Shown: positions 45,705-55,751, counted from the stretch's first letter. The stretch: DNA of 64,000 nt from Sutcliffiella horikoshii (GCF_020524325.1 NZ_JAIVKY010000008.1:62001-126000), one strand, 5' to 3'. Notes: generated by a model not told the origin, from the letters alone. Numbers and translations: made by a program.

Positions 45705-46025
45705 TCCAAGGAATGAAGACGTGAGTGACGAGGAAAAAGGAGTAGAGAGGTCCTCATCACCGATATGAAGACGTGAGTGACGAGGGAAAAGAAGTAGAGA
45801 GGTCCTCATCGCAGATATGAAGACGTCAGTGAGAAGAAAGTAGGTGGAGAGAGGTCCTCATGGTCGTCATGAAGACGTCAGTGAGGAGAAAGTAGGTGGA
45901 GAGAGGTCCTCATCGCCGAATGATAGACCTCAGTGAGGAGAAAGTAAGTGGAAAGAAGTCATCATAGCCGATATATGAAGACCTCAGTTACAAGGAAAAA
46001 GGAGTAGGGAGATCCTCATCACGTC
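45705..46025 (+). repeat. Tandem array of 52-bp units (about six copies)
   Basis: Equivalent points fall at 45749, 45801, 45853, 45905 and 45957 (52 bases each), with a last slightly longer unit. Unit core AGGTCCTCATC..ATGAAGACGTGAGTGACGAG is the same family as the arrays at 7.3 and 22.5 kb. Confidence 0.9.
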
Positions 46026-46055
46026 TGGTTTTTCTTATGTAAGCATATTTTTAAA

Positions 46056-46095
46056 ATGTTACATATATATATGTTATAATGGAGTTAAGTAACAT
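46056..46095 (+). promoter_or_regulatory. Promoter and palindromes before the recombinase gene
   Basis: Extended -10 TGTTATAAT (46072-46080), the palindrome ACATATATATATGT (46061-46074), and outer arms ATGTTAC/GTAACAT. Confidence 0.5.
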
Positions 46096-46110
46096 TAAGG
46101 AGGGAATCTT

Positions 46111-46659
46111 ATGGAATATGTTGAGGCTTTAAAAGATCGTAAGTATATCCTTGAAATTAAAGCATATTTGAAAAATTACTCCTTAAGAGATTACTTGTTT
46201 TTCGTAATGGGTATTAACATGGGTCTAAGACTCAGTGAGCTTCTGCATGTAAAAGTGGAAGATGTTCTAAAAGATGGTGTGATAAATGACTACTTCTTAC
46301 TGGAAAGTGGACATTTTATATATATAAATAAACATGTGAAGCAAGCCATAGCGAATTATTTAGATAAAAGAAGTCTTGCACCAGATGATTACCTATTCAA
46401 ATCCCAAAAGTGCAGTTCACCTATTACAAGGCAACAAGCATACCGCATCATTAATAAAGCAGCGAAAGAAGTAGGTGTGCCTGGGAAAGTAGGTACTCAT
46501 ACTCTACGCAAAACCTTCGGCTACCATGCATATAGAAGCGGTGTTGCTGTTTCACTTCTCCAAAAACATTTTAACCACACTTCACCTTCTGAAACACTTC
46601 GTTATCTTGGAATAGACAAGCATGAAAAATTATCTGTAAGAATAGATGTCAATTTATAA
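46111..46659 (+). CDS. Minimal tyrosine recombinase (catalytic domain only)
   Basis: 182 residues covering only the catalytic domain; no core-binding domain. Arg40 (MGLRLSEL), HTLR (His130, Arg133), HFNHTS (His156) and Tyr165 (TLRYLGI) are present. The beta-hairpin Lys expected near residues 55-73 is not seen (YFLLESGHFIYI). Similar short integrases exist in Bacilli. AAGGAGGGA before ATG; the antiporter gene follows in 11 bases. No phage genes or att-like repeats nearby. Confidence 0.75.
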   Translation: MEYVEALKDRKYILEIKAYLKNYSLRDYLFFVMGINMGLRLSELLHVKVEDVLKDGVINDYFLLESGHFIYINKHVKQAIANYLDKRSLAPDDYLFKSQKCSSPITRQQAYRIINKAAKEVGVPGKVGTHTLRKTFGYHAYRSGVAVSLLQKHFNHTSPSETLRYLGIDKHEKLSVRIDVNL

Positions 46660-46670
46660 GGGGGGATTAG

Positions 46671-48206
46671 ATGTTACAAGGTGCATTCAATGTAGATTAT
46701 TTTATATTGTTAACCGCATTTCTTCTGATTGTTGGAGTTATTACAACAAAATTCTCATCAAAACTAGGTGTTCCAGCCCTCGTATTGTTCATCATTGTTG
46801 GAATGATGGCAGGGAGCGATGGACTTGGTTTCATCTATTTTGATAATGTAAAGTACGCTCAATTAATCGGTATCTTTGCTCTCGTCATTATCTTGTTTGA
46901 GGGTGGTTTGCAAACAAAATGGGGAACCGTTCGCAAGGTTATCAAACCATCTCTATCATTAGCTACTATTGGTGTGATTTTGACTTCTGCACTGGTTGCA
47001 GCATCTGCCAAGCTTATCCTGGATGTGTCTTGGTTAGAAGCATTCCTGTTTGGAGCCATCGTTGGGTCAACAGATGCAGCAGCAGTATTTGCAGTGTTAA
47101 AAGGACAGAACATTAAAGCTCGAATGGGAGCCACCCTTGAGGCTGAATCCGGTACGAATGATCCGATGGCAGTGTTTTTGACATTATCCTTTATTGAATT
47201 GCTGACTGCCTCAAATCCCAGTTACATAGGGTTTATCGGAAGTTTCTTTTGGCAGATGGGAATTGGTTTATTGTTGGGCTTAGGTCTTGGTAAGCTCGCT
47301 TCCTTTTCTATTAATAAGATAAATCTGGATTCCTCTGGACTATATCCTGTCTTTGCCATGGCATTCGCGCTTTTAACCTATAGTATCGCGGCCTTGATAG
47401 GAGCAAGTGGACTATTAGCTGTATATGTGGCGGCATTAATCATAGGAAACAATGAACTTACTTATAGACAATCGATTTTCCGATTCAATGAAGGTTTTGC
47501 ATGGATGATGCAGATTCTGATGTTTATTATTCTGGGGCTATTGGTTTTCCCAGGTCAATTGTTCCAGTGGGACATCATGTTGAAAGGCTTGCTATTATCT
47601 GTAATCTTAATAGTAGTAGCCAGACCTATTGCTGTATTCCTTTCCACCATAGGCATGAATTTCACTGTCAAAGAAAAAATATTTCTTTCTTGGGCGGGTC
47701 TACGTGGAGCAGTACCGATCGTACTGGCTACATTCCCGATGATTGCTGGCATTCCAAATGCTCAATTATTCTTTAATGTAGTGTTCTTCGTTGTCTTGAC
47801 CTCCACTCTTGTTCAAGGGTCTACGATTACAATGCTTGCAAAAAAATTGGATTTAACGGGTCCTAAGAAGATTGCACCTATTCATTCGTTGGAGTTGGTT
47901 TCCATCGGTAAAGCAAATGCGGAGATTATAGAGTTCCAAGTGGAAGAGGATTTAGATATGGTTGGGAAGACACTTGCTGAACTGGAATTTCCGGATAAAA
48001 CGCTTATTAATGCCATCATTAGAGCGGGAATTCTTGTAACTCCATCAGGTGATACGGTTATTAGAGATAAGGATTTCTTGTATATTCTTACCGCTAGACA
48101 AAGTAAACTTGCTTTAGAAGATTTCCTTAAAAAGAAGAAAGCAGTTGAACCAGATGTAGATGAGGAAGAGTTAAGCGAAAAAGAAGAAATAAAAGAAACC
48201 GTCTAA
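46671..48206 (+). CDS. K+/H+ antiporter, CPA1 family with RCK_C domain (CvrA/NhaP2 type)
   Basis: 511 residues: about 12 helices (residues 10-395) with the exchanger motif GAIVGSTDAAAVFAVL and ESGTNDP, then a cytoplasmic TrkA_C/RCK_C domain (about 400-485) and an acidic tail (EEELSEKEEI). RCK_C of the related CpaA binds c-di-AMP, so it may act opposite to KtrAB in K+ balance. AAGGGGGGA before ATG. Confidence 0.88.
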   Translation: MLQGAFNVDYFILLTAFLLIVGVITTKFSSKLGVPALVLFIIVGMMAGSDGLGFIYFDNVKYAQLIGIFALVIILFEGGLQTKWGTVRKVIKPSLSLATIGVILTSALVAASAKLILDVSWLEAFLFGAIVGSTDAAAVFAVLKGQNIKARMGATLEAESGTNDPMAVFLTLSFIELLTASNPSYIGFIGSFFWQMGIGLLLGLGLGKLASFSINKINLDSSGLYPVFAMAFALLTYSIAALIGASGLLAVYVAALIIGNNELTYRQSIFRFNEGFAWMMQILMFIILGLLVFPGQLFQWDIMLKGLLLSVILIVVARPIAVFLSTIGMNFTVKEKIFLSWAGLRGAVPIVLATFPMIAGIPNAQLFFNVVFFVVLTSTLVQGSTITMLAKKLDLTGPKKIAPIHSLELVSIGKANAEIIEFQVEEDLDMVGKTLAELEFPDKTLINAIIRAGILVTPSGDTVIRDKDFLYILTARQSKLALEDFLKKKKAVEPDVDEEELSEKEEIKETV

Positions 48207-48208
48207 AA

Positions 48209-48240
48209 ACAAGGATAGCCTAATGGTTATCCTGTTTCTA
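48209..48240 (+). terminator. Terminator after antiporter gene
   Basis: AAGGATAGCC and GGTTATCCTGTTT pair. Confidence 0.7.
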
Positions 48241-48241
48241 T

Positions 48242-48796
48242 TTAATTTATTTTTAAAATGGATCGACAAATTGCTTCGGTAATTAATTTTAAAATGTAAG
48301 CAATTAAGGTATATAACGGTACGGAAATATAGAAACTCCAGTGAAAAGGGATGTATAGTCCCAGTTTTTCAGCAACTGGTTCGGCTATCAAAGATGCTCC
48401 AACAGCCAAAATGATGTTTGCATATAAAAATCCTTTACCCTCTTGAAAGTATTGATATAGAAGCATATAAGTAATGGGGATGAGACAATAATCAAATATA
48501 TACGACTTAGGTAAAAAGGGACTAAGATTGTATGTGTATCCCCAAAGCCCAAGCTCAAAACCCAAGCCGTCCAGGTTAGAGGCTACAATAATCCAAAGCA
48601 GTCCAAATATGGTGATTCTGGGGAGATGCTTAGATTTTTTTAGTTTCCAAAATAGTGTCCATAAAATAATAAAAATAGCAACCATCGTCCACCATCGCCA
48701 AGAGAACACTACATGATCAAGCCAGAAATTCACATGGGCTTGAACTGAGGATTGATTTTCATTAAAGATTTCTATGTACTGTTGCTTGATAGACAT
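48242..48796 (-). CDS. CBO0543-like multi-helix membrane protein
   Basis: 184 residues, about five helices, Trp-rich start of the first helix (WRWWTMVAIF) and SNLDGLGFELGLWGYTY, as in the CBO0543 family common in spore formers. Function unknown. Confidence 0.6.
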   Translation of the reverse strand: MSIKQQYIEIFNENQSSVQAHVNFWLDHVVFSWRWWTMVAIFIILWTLFWKLKKSKHLPRITIFGLLWIIVASNLDGLGFELGLWGYTYNLSPFLPKSYIFDYCLIPITYMLLYQYFQEGKGFLYANIILAVGASLIAEPVAEKLGLYIPFHWSFYISVPLYTLIAYILKLITEAICRSILKIN

Positions 48797-48871
48797 ATAT
48801 TAGCCTACTCTCAAAGTAAAGGATAAAGATAGTTTTTCTATTTGAATAAAAATGATACACGAAGTAATAAA

Positions 48872-48906
48872 ATGAACAAGAACCGAGAATAGTTCCCGGT
48901 TCTTGT
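48872..48906 (-). terminator. Terminator after purine permease
   Basis: AACAAGAACCG and CGGTTCTTGTT pair; on the minus strand a T-rich stretch follows. Confidence 0.65.
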
Positions 48907-48917
48907 TACGTCTTCAC

Positions 48918-50447
48918 TTATGAAGCTATTTTCTGATTAACGGAAATGTTGTTATCAGAATCTTTTACAATACTTGAAGCACGTTGGTAGGCACAATATA
49001 CAAGAAAAACTGCAATTAACACATATCCAATAGCAAAATCAGGGGCTGCGTTCACAGCAAGCTTTGGAGCATGCATAAATCCTACGAAAGATAAGAAGGC
49101 ACCAATCAAGGCAAAATAGGACGCACGACGGTAATCTTGGTCGATAATATAAACTGTAATGGCACCAAGTACTATAGCCGTAAACATTGCTCCTTGACCA
49201 AGAGGGACAATTCCTTCTGATATGCCAGCCACCACATCACCTGCACTATTATTGAAACGCGTCATCACATAGTTAGCAAAATAAGGTAGCATGGCAATAG
49301 CAACGGCCGGAAAGTATTTTTTGTCGTTTGATCCAAAGGCTGTTGCCACCATGGAAATTCCCACAAACACTAATATGGGTGCAACTGCAGCAAGTGGTAT
49401 GATGGCTGCAAGTGCCGCAATAACTCCTGTCATGGCAGCTAGACCAAATACAATCGCATTTAAAATGCTGTATCCTCTACCAGCTCCCATCCATTTTGAG
49501 CCAACTGTTGCAATGTATACAGTAGTAGGGAAGAGGCCTCCAAAAACCGCCCCAAGCATTGTTCCAACCCCATCCACAGCCTGACATTCACGAACATCAT
49601 AAGAGTCACCTTCCGCAGACATGGCATCAACGTTATTCATCGTTTCAATGGCATTGTATAACGTGATAGGAAGGATGATTGCCAAAAGACCAATTAGTGC
49701 TCCAAACAGGTATGTCATCCCCTCAAAAGCCGCTAAAGATGGCAATATAGGATAAAATCCAATGTTATCCAAACCATCAGCTATTTTAGAAGGAGATTGA
49801 TAGCCTAAAGTGAACGCTAAAACTGTACCGATAATAACTGCAAACAGGGAAGCAGGAATCTTGAAAGGCATGGCCATTTTTCCTACAACCCCAGCAATGA
49901 TAATTACTAAAGCCACTAAACCTACTACAGGAATGGAGAAAGTATTAAATAGCATCTCCCCAGCGATAAACGTGAGAGCAACACCTGCAAGCGCACCAAG
50001 CATAGCAGCACGTGGCAGGTGATTTCTTACCCAGTTTCCTGTAAAACTAACAAGAGTCTCGATTAACCCGCTCAAAAACGCGGCAGCTACAGCGATTTTC
50101 CAAGCAAGTTCTGGGTTCCCGGTTAAAGCATTAGCTGGAGCCAATACCCCAAATAGGAAAACAAACATAACAGGGGTACTTATCCCATAAGAGAGGGCGG
50201 TAACATCTGTTCTCCCCTCTTTTTGAGCAAGGCGGTTGGCCATAAATGCATAGTATAGATTTCCGGCCATAACTGCAACAGCAGCTCCAGGGATTACTTT
50301 ACCGAATACGATGCTCGCTGGGAAACCCATACCAAGCATGGTTACGGCAATAATGACGAAGTTTGCTAAGTTGTTTTGAAAAAGAGCAAAGAATGCATCT
50401 GTATCCTCTTTTTTATACCATGGATAATGTACGGTAGTAGCTTTCAT
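48918..50447 (-). CDS. Purine (xanthine/guanine/hypoxanthine) permease, NCS2-like
   Basis: 509 residues, 13 or so helices, with the family pattern VTALSYGISTP and a late region FGGLFPTTVYIA. It is the second gene of the xpt operon, 18 bases after xpt, so under the guanine riboswitch. This agrees with a role in purine base uptake. It is longer than PbuX and looks closer to AzgA-like permeases. Confidence 0.8.
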   Translation of the reverse strand: MKATTVHYPWYKKEDTDAFFALFQNNLANFVIIAVTMLGMGFPASIVFGKVIPGAAVAVMAGNLYYAFMANRLAQKEGRTDVTALSYGISTPVMFVFLFGVLAPANALTGNPELAWKIAVAAAFLSGLIETLVSFTGNWVRNHLPRAAMLGALAGVALTFIAGEMLFNTFSIPVVGLVALVIIIAGVVGKMAMPFKIPASLFAVIIGTVLAFTLGYQSPSKIADGLDNIGFYPILPSLAAFEGMTYLFGALIGLLAIILPITLYNAIETMNNVDAMSAEGDSYDVRECQAVDGVGTMLGAVFGGLFPTTVYIATVGSKWMGAGRGYSILNAIVFGLAAMTGVIAALAAIIPLAAVAPILVFVGISMVATAFGSNDKKYFPAVAIAMLPYFANYVMTRFNNSAGDVVAGISEGIVPLGQGAMFTAIVLGAITVYIIDQDYRRASYFALIGAFLSFVGFMHAPKLAVNAAPDFAIGYVLIAVFLVYCAYQRASSIVKDSDNNISVNQKIAS

Positions 50448-50465
50448 ATGTTGACCTCCATAAGG

Positions 50466-51164
<699 letters not shown>

Positions 51165-51194
51165 TTAAACCTAAGTACGAGAAAATTAAAGTAT

Positions 51195-51266
51195 CACTCG
51201 TAGTCAAGCCATTTGCGGTAGCTTGGTAGAGACTTGTAGGCCATATTCCCACTATTATACGAGTTG
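51195..51266 (-). ncRNA. Guanine (purine) riboswitch of xpt operon
   Basis: On the minus strand ACTCGTATAATAGTGGGAAT, ATGGCCTACAAGTCTCTACC and GGCTTGACTACGAGTG make the three-way junction. The specificity base in GACTACG is C, which marks guanine rather than adenine sensing. Guanine should terminate xpt-permease transcription. The bases from here to 51580 hold nothing clear. Confidence 0.95.
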
Positions 51267-51580
51267 TTTATTATATTGTTTGGATTATGAAGTGATTATA
51301 AAGGAAAAAGAACGCTTTGAAAAGAGTTTTTAAAGAAAAACACGAATAAAATAGTTAAATAGTTAAAATGAATTCGGAAAAAGGAAGGATATTGTGATGT
51401 AAATGAATTGGAATTTTCAGCTTCTCATGAAAGTGGTCAACTAAAATAGCAAATGATTATATAAAAATCCAAACGACTTTCCCAATAGCTCTCTATAACT
51501 ATTTGCCTTAAAATGGAATTAGGGCTATAGAACTATATTTTCTTTATTTTATGTTTGAGGTTATGGAACAGGAGGTAAGG

Positions 51581-52567
51581 ATGTTGAAGCGGATACTTAT
51601 GTTTATTACGTTGTCAGGTTTAGTAGTGTTCGTTGGTTACTCTACCTATGAATATTCCAGTTTTACGATAGTAAATTCAGAAAGTGCCATTACGGGTTTT
51701 ATCCAAGAACATTTAGGAGACTTGGATGAAAAACCATTGTTGTTGGAGACATATCCAATTAATTATACTAATAATGTGGTTGCTACATTTGAGCATGATG
51801 AACAAAATATAGGAGCAGTTATTTTTCAGAAGGGTTTATACGGCAAATTGAAACTGGAAAAAATGTTGCTTAATCGTTCCTATTATTCAGAAATTATAGA
51901 TACAAAGAAGGGAACTTTTATCCTTTTCATTGGAGAAAACAATCAAACTTCCATACAGACCATTGAAACGGATATCGTTAGCAGTGGGGAAAGAGTAAAG
52001 ATAGCTGTCCCTCCTCAAAAATATTTCTCCCATATAATGAAATTGGATCATGTCTCAAAAATTGATTCAGAACCAAATTATTTATATAGAACACTTATTG
52101 GAGCTATTTCTAATGTCGATGATAATATGGAGTTGATGTTCGTGGACGAAGACAATCAATCTTTTCTAATCTATTCTGAAGATGACTCCATATTAAAAAC
52201 GGTTCTTGGCGGCTATCATTTTACTGAACATGGTTTTAAAGTAACTGGAGTAGAAAAACCTAACTTCTATACGATGGGAGGAGAAAAAGACTTCTGCTAT
52301 GAAGAAAAAAATGTGAAAGTAGATAATGAGGAGTATACATATATTCATGGGGTGGTACCAAAAAAAGAAGAGGTTCAGAAAGTGGTTTTGGAAGTGCAAA
52401 GGAAAGAGGAAGTAGTTTATCAGATTTCCAGTAATGTTGTCGCAAACCAATTCCTTTTACATGTAGCTTTACCGGAGCTACTAGATGGGGATGCAAAGCT
52501 CGTTAAGAAATTTCATTTGTATGATAAAGAAGGAAAGTATATACGTACAGAGATAAATGCTAGCTGA
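51581..52567 (+). CDS. Membrane-anchored protein of unknown function
   Basis: 328 residues with one N-terminal helix (about 5-25) and a large beta-rich outside domain. AGGAGG seven bases before ATG at 51581. No family recognised; a late segment with repeated KKEEVQKVVLEVQRKEE is probably a helical linker. Confidence 0.65.
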   Translation: MLKRILMFITLSGLVVFVGYSTYEYSSFTIVNSESAITGFIQEHLGDLDEKPLLLETYPINYTNNVVATFEHDEQNIGAVIFQKGLYGKLKLEKMLLNRSYYSEIIDTKKGTFILFIGENNQTSIQTIETDIVSSGERVKIAVPPQKYFSHIMKLDHVSKIDSEPNYLYRTLIGAISNVDDNMELMFVDEDNQSFLIYSEDDSILKTVLGGYHFTEHGFKVTGVEKPNFYTMGGEKDFCYEEKNVKVDNEEYTYIHGVVPKKEEVQKVVLEVQRKEEVVYQISSNVVANQFLLHVALPELLDGDAKLVKKFHLYDKEGKYIRTEINAS

Positions 52568-52587
52568 TAAGCTTTACAGAAAGCGGC

Positions 52588-52782
52588 TTAATTTTTAATT
52601 GGTTCATCCGTCGTGGAAATATGTTTATAAACGGAGATGTTTTGAAGAATACTAACAACCATAAGTATGAACATCATCCAAAAATACCCAATGTCTTGAA
52701 TTACAAATGCAATAACGGATGCCACAAGCATAAGAAAGCTTGCCATAATACTGATCACAAAAACAATTTTACTCAGACTCAA
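52588..52782 (-). CDS. 64-residue two-helix membrane protein
   Basis: Helices at about 5-27 and 32-52. TTG start with GGAGGAG upstream. No function known. Confidence 0.6.
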   Translation of the reverse strand: MSLSKIVFVISIMASFLMLVASVIAFVIQDIGYFWMMFILMVVSILQNISVYKHISTTDEPIKN

Positions 52783-52984
52783 AATTACATCTCCTCCTTA
52801 ACTATAGAAGTATAACATATTAAATAGCATTCGGTACCTTTATACCCATGTTTAGGGTATGGTATGTTTGTAATTATACAATAAAATTTTTAATTTCATC
52901 ATTACAGTTATGTAAAATATTCGCAAAACGAAATATACTACAATTTTGACGATAATATAATGAGAAAAGTTCCTCAATCAATCT

Positions 52985-53017
52985 AAAAATGAAAGATAAA
53001 AGTTTTATCTTTCATTA
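52985..53017 (-). terminator. Terminator of the lipoprotein gene
   Basis: AATGAAAGATAAAA and TTTTATCTTTCATT form a perfect stem overlapping the stop, with T tract on the minus strand. Confidence 0.8.
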
Positions 53018-53673
53018 ATTTTAATTAACTTATGAACGTCTTTTAACACTTCTTCTTCCACTTCATGTCGTATCCAACCCACATTTGGCGCAAATGCGGA
53101 ATTGCCTTTTCGTAAAGTATTACCGTCCTTGTCTTTTTCTTCAAAATCTATAATGATACAATCATTAAAAGTCTTGGCAGGTGTTTTTATTTCCGCATTA
53201 ACTTCTCGGATGTGATAAGTGATCTCGAGATCAAAATCCTTGATTTTTTCTGACCATGTTTTACTGGTCTCCAATGGGTAGGCTATTATCTTTGTCTTAG
53301 GAAATTTCTTAATATCTTCAGCATCCCATTCAGAAGGAAATTCCTCAGACAATACGATATATCCATAAATACCATCTTTCGTTTCTTCATAAAAATTACT
53401 TGTTTCCGAAATATCAGAAGAAGATTGGGCAGCCTCTAGATCAACGATGGTTTTTACTTCAACAATGTCACTATCAGGAACTTGACTATATAATACTCTG
53501 TAGTCTGTATGCCCTTTTTCCTCTATATAGCGTCGGAAGGAGTAATTTCCTGAAGTTGGTAATAATGGAGCTGGATCTTCAGTCTTACCTTGGCTTCCTT
53601 CGCTTTCTGTTCCGCACCCGGCTGTAAATAAGGTGCATAGCGCAATAAAAAGAATAATAAGTACATTTCTCAA
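53005..53673 (-). CDS. Lipoprotein of unknown function
   Basis: 222 residues from the TTG at 53673 (AGGAGGGG six bases upstream). Signal peptide with lipobox FTAGC (Cys20), then a soluble outside domain. Not recognised. Confidence 0.7.
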   Translation of the reverse strand: MRNVLIILFIALCTLFTAGCGTESEGSQGKTEDPAPLLPTSGNYSFRRYIEEKGHTDYRVLYSQVPDSDIVEVKTIVDLEAAQSSSDISETSNFYEETKDGIYGYIVLSEEFPSEWDAEDIKKFPKTKIIAYPLETSKTWSEKIKDFDLEITYHIREVNAEIKTPAKTFNDCIIIDFEEKDKDGNTLRKGNSAFAPNVGWIRHEVEEEVLKDVHKLIKINER

Positions 53674-53733
53674 GCCAACCCCTCCTTGAAAGGTTAAAGT
53701 TGAAGATAGTGTACCCATTATCCCGTTTTTTAG

Positions 53734-54144
53734 TTAATCTATTCCGAGCATTTCTAAAAATGGTGCGAAATCTTCAGTGAAATAATAAAACATAGGTTGA
53801 TCTTTTTCGTTGAAGATCAGTATATAAGGTTTCTCTGCATCCGGAAAAATAAAAATGACTTGCGTTACAGGTTGCTTTAATACTTTCGTTTCAATATCTT
53901 CAGCTGGATCAAAAATTACCTTAATCATAAACCCTGTTTTTGGAGTAGGATTAAGTTTTGGATAGAGGGAGTCTGTACTTTTTACAAGTTTTAGTGCTTC
54001 TACTTTGTTTTTCTCATCCAAAGGTATGGATTTTATTACCTTACCTTGTGTAACATCAAATACTTCTATTGGAAGTGCCTGTGCTGAAAAGGTCATGGGA
54101 AAAGCTCCAAAGAAGAGCAATAGAAGCAAAAATATCTTCCTCAT
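53734..54144 (-). CDS. Secreted protein of unknown function
   Basis: 136 residues with a signal peptide (about 1-22, ending SAQA). The mature part looks like a small alpha/beta domain: KVEALKLVKSTDSLYPKLNP, KTGFMIKVIFDPAE. AGAGAGGTGA before ATG. No name known. Confidence 0.65.
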   Translation of the reverse strand: MRKIFLLLLLFFGAFPMTFSAQALPIEVFDVTQGKVIKSIPLDEKNKVEALKLVKSTDSLYPKLNPTPKTGFMIKVIFDPAEDIETKVLKQPVTQVIFIFPDAEKPYILIFNEKDQPMFYYFTEDFAPFLEMLGID

Positions 54145-54197
54145 TTATATCACCTCTCTTGTAGTATGAAGCAAAAGAAGTGAAATCATGAGGTTGT

Positions 54198-54311
54198 TTA
54201 GTCCTCGTGACCGAGAAACCGATAACCGATGTATAGAATTAGTAAGCAGCCTAAGGTAATCAAGATTAAATCATAACCGACGCAAGAAGATTGTAGACAT
54301 AGTTCCCCCAT
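54198..54311 (-). CDS. 37-residue membrane microprotein
   Basis: One helix (about 13-32, LILITLGCLLILYIGYRF) after MGELCLQSSCVG with two Cys. GGGAGG six bases before ATG supports translation. It lies between two secreted or lipoprotein genes on the same strand. Confidence 0.55.
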   Translation of the reverse strand: MGELCLQSSCVGYDLILITLGCLLILYIGYRFLGHED

Positions 54312-54398
54312 ATAAATCCTCCCAATTACAATTTTTTAACTATATGAAAATGAAGGTAAGTTTATGCTTTCTTATTTAAGTAAGCGGTTACATAAAAC

Positions 54399-54588
54399 GC
54401 GCTGTTAATTTCCGCAAATGGCTTCGCTTTCCGCGGGGCAACCTTGAGCCTCCTCACAACGCTTCAGGGGTCTCAACAATGTCGCTAATCCCCCGCAGGA
54501 CAAGGAAGGCTTCGGTAGCAATACATCGCACGAAGAAAATGCGTAGCATTTTCGAGGAGTCTACGCCTTTTGCTCCAATTAACAGCTG
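54399..54588. repeat. Dispersed palindromic element, long subtype
   Basis: CGCTGTTAATTTCCGC to TGCTCCAATTAACAGCTG, with the internal segment (CGCACGAAGAAAATGCGTAG) shared, inverted, with the copy at 13.5 kb. Confidence 0.8.
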
Positions 54589-54624
54589 AGAATTTCATAA
54601 TATTTTCGTTTTTTCTTACCTATT

Positions 54625-54668
54625 TAAAAGTCGAACTTAAGCTGTTGCTTTTGTTCGACTTTTTTGGT
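54625..54668. terminator. Terminator of the 117-residue lipoprotein gene
   Basis: AAAAGTCGAAC and GTTCGACTTTT pair with T on both sides. Confidence 0.75.
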
Positions 54669-55021
54669 TATTCCACTTTTTCTTTTTCGTCTTGAATTTT
54701 TTCTTTCAATAACGTGACAGCCTCTTCCTTGTCGTAGGTGAATAAAATCATGTCGTCGGTAAGATATCCTGTATATTCAAACACTATATAAGCGGGAGTA
54801 TTTTCTATGTTGTAATCTGGATACTTCTCCGCTGCCTCATCTAATCCGATGACTAGGTCACTTCCCCTGAGGATGCTTTCGATACCCTCGATCTCTGATA
54901 GTGATTCATCTTTTTTTTGTTCGACCACTTCAATATAAGAAAAACGATCCGGAATGTGTGTAGGCATACCGCAGGCTGTTAGAAAAAGGAGGAATAAGGA
55001 TAGAATAAAGATTTTCTTCAT
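54668..55021 (-). CDS. Small lipoprotein of unknown function
   Basis: 117 residues with lipobox FLTAC (Cys17) and an acidic outside domain. GGAGGTGC upstream. Not recognised. Confidence 0.7.
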   Translation of the reverse strand: MKKIFILSLFLLFLTACGMPTHIPDRFSYIEVVEQKKDESLSEIEGIESILRGSDLVIGLDEAAEKYPDYNIENTPAYIVFEYTGYLTDDMILFTYDKEEAVTLLKEKIQDEKEKVE

Positions 55022-55148
55022 TTATCAGCACCTCCATTCCTTTAATATTCGACATAATTAGTAAAAACCCTTTTCTGATTTTAGTGCTTTTCGTGGACGT
55101 GCTCTCATACATTGTTAGGGACAACTCTCTTACAAATGGGGTGAGGAT

Positions 55149-55736
55149 ATGGAACAATTTTTTTTATCTGTTTTTGAATTTTTCACCACATTGGGAGTTT
55201 GGGGAATCGCTCTCGGTTTAATGGTGGAGGTCATTCCTAGCGAAATCGTCCTTGGATATGGTGGTTATTTAATTTCAATTGGAGAGATAGGATTTTTGGG
55301 AGCGATGCTAGCAGGCGTGGTTGGGGGTACACTAGCTCAGCTGTTTTTATACTGGGCAGGAAGTATTGGCGGTAGGCCATTTCTTGATAAGTATGGAAAG
55401 TACATATTGATTCAGCCTAAGCATTTGGACATTTCGGAGAAGTGGTTTCAAAATTACGGACCGATTGTCATTTTCACAGCACGTTTTATCCCGGTGGTTA
55501 GGCACGCTATTTCCATTCCGGCAGGCATAGCCAAAATGAAATTTTTTACTTTTTTGCTCTATACAGTGGCGGCGGTTATTCCATGGACCTTTTTATTTTT
55601 ATATATTGGCCTTCAACTAGGGGAAAATTGGCGGGAGATTAAACATGCAGCCCAACCGCTTATCATTCCATTAATGATATTAATAATACTTGGCGCCATC
55701 ACTTATTTTGTATTTGAAAGAAAAAGGACGGAATAG
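55149..55736 (+). CDS. DedA-family membrane protein, possible undecaprenyl phosphate flippase
   Basis: 195 residues with the family parts MVEVIPSEIVLGYGGYL (re-entrant) and FTARFIPVVRHAISIPAG. DedA proteins such as UptA return undecaprenyl phosphate to the cytoplasmic face. The next gene, 15 bases away, is an undecaprenyl-diphosphatase, so flippase and phosphatase may be made together. GGGGTGAGG before ATG. Confidence 0.8.
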   Translation: MEQFFLSVFEFFTTLGVWGIALGLMVEVIPSEIVLGYGGYLISIGEIGFLGAMLAGVVGGTLAQLFLYWAGSIGGRPFLDKYGKYILIQPKHLDISEKWFQNYGPIVIFTARFIPVVRHAISIPAGIAKMKFFTFLLYTVAAVIPWTFLFLYIGLQLGENWREIKHAAQPLIIPLMILIILGAITYFVFERKRTE

Positions 55737-55751
55737 GAAGGGGGAGAGGGT

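Noticed and set aside
46111-46659. Prophage or genomic island boundary at the recombinase
   Set aside because: No tRNA, phage genes, transposase or obvious att repeats; the neighbours are ordinary chromosomal genes.
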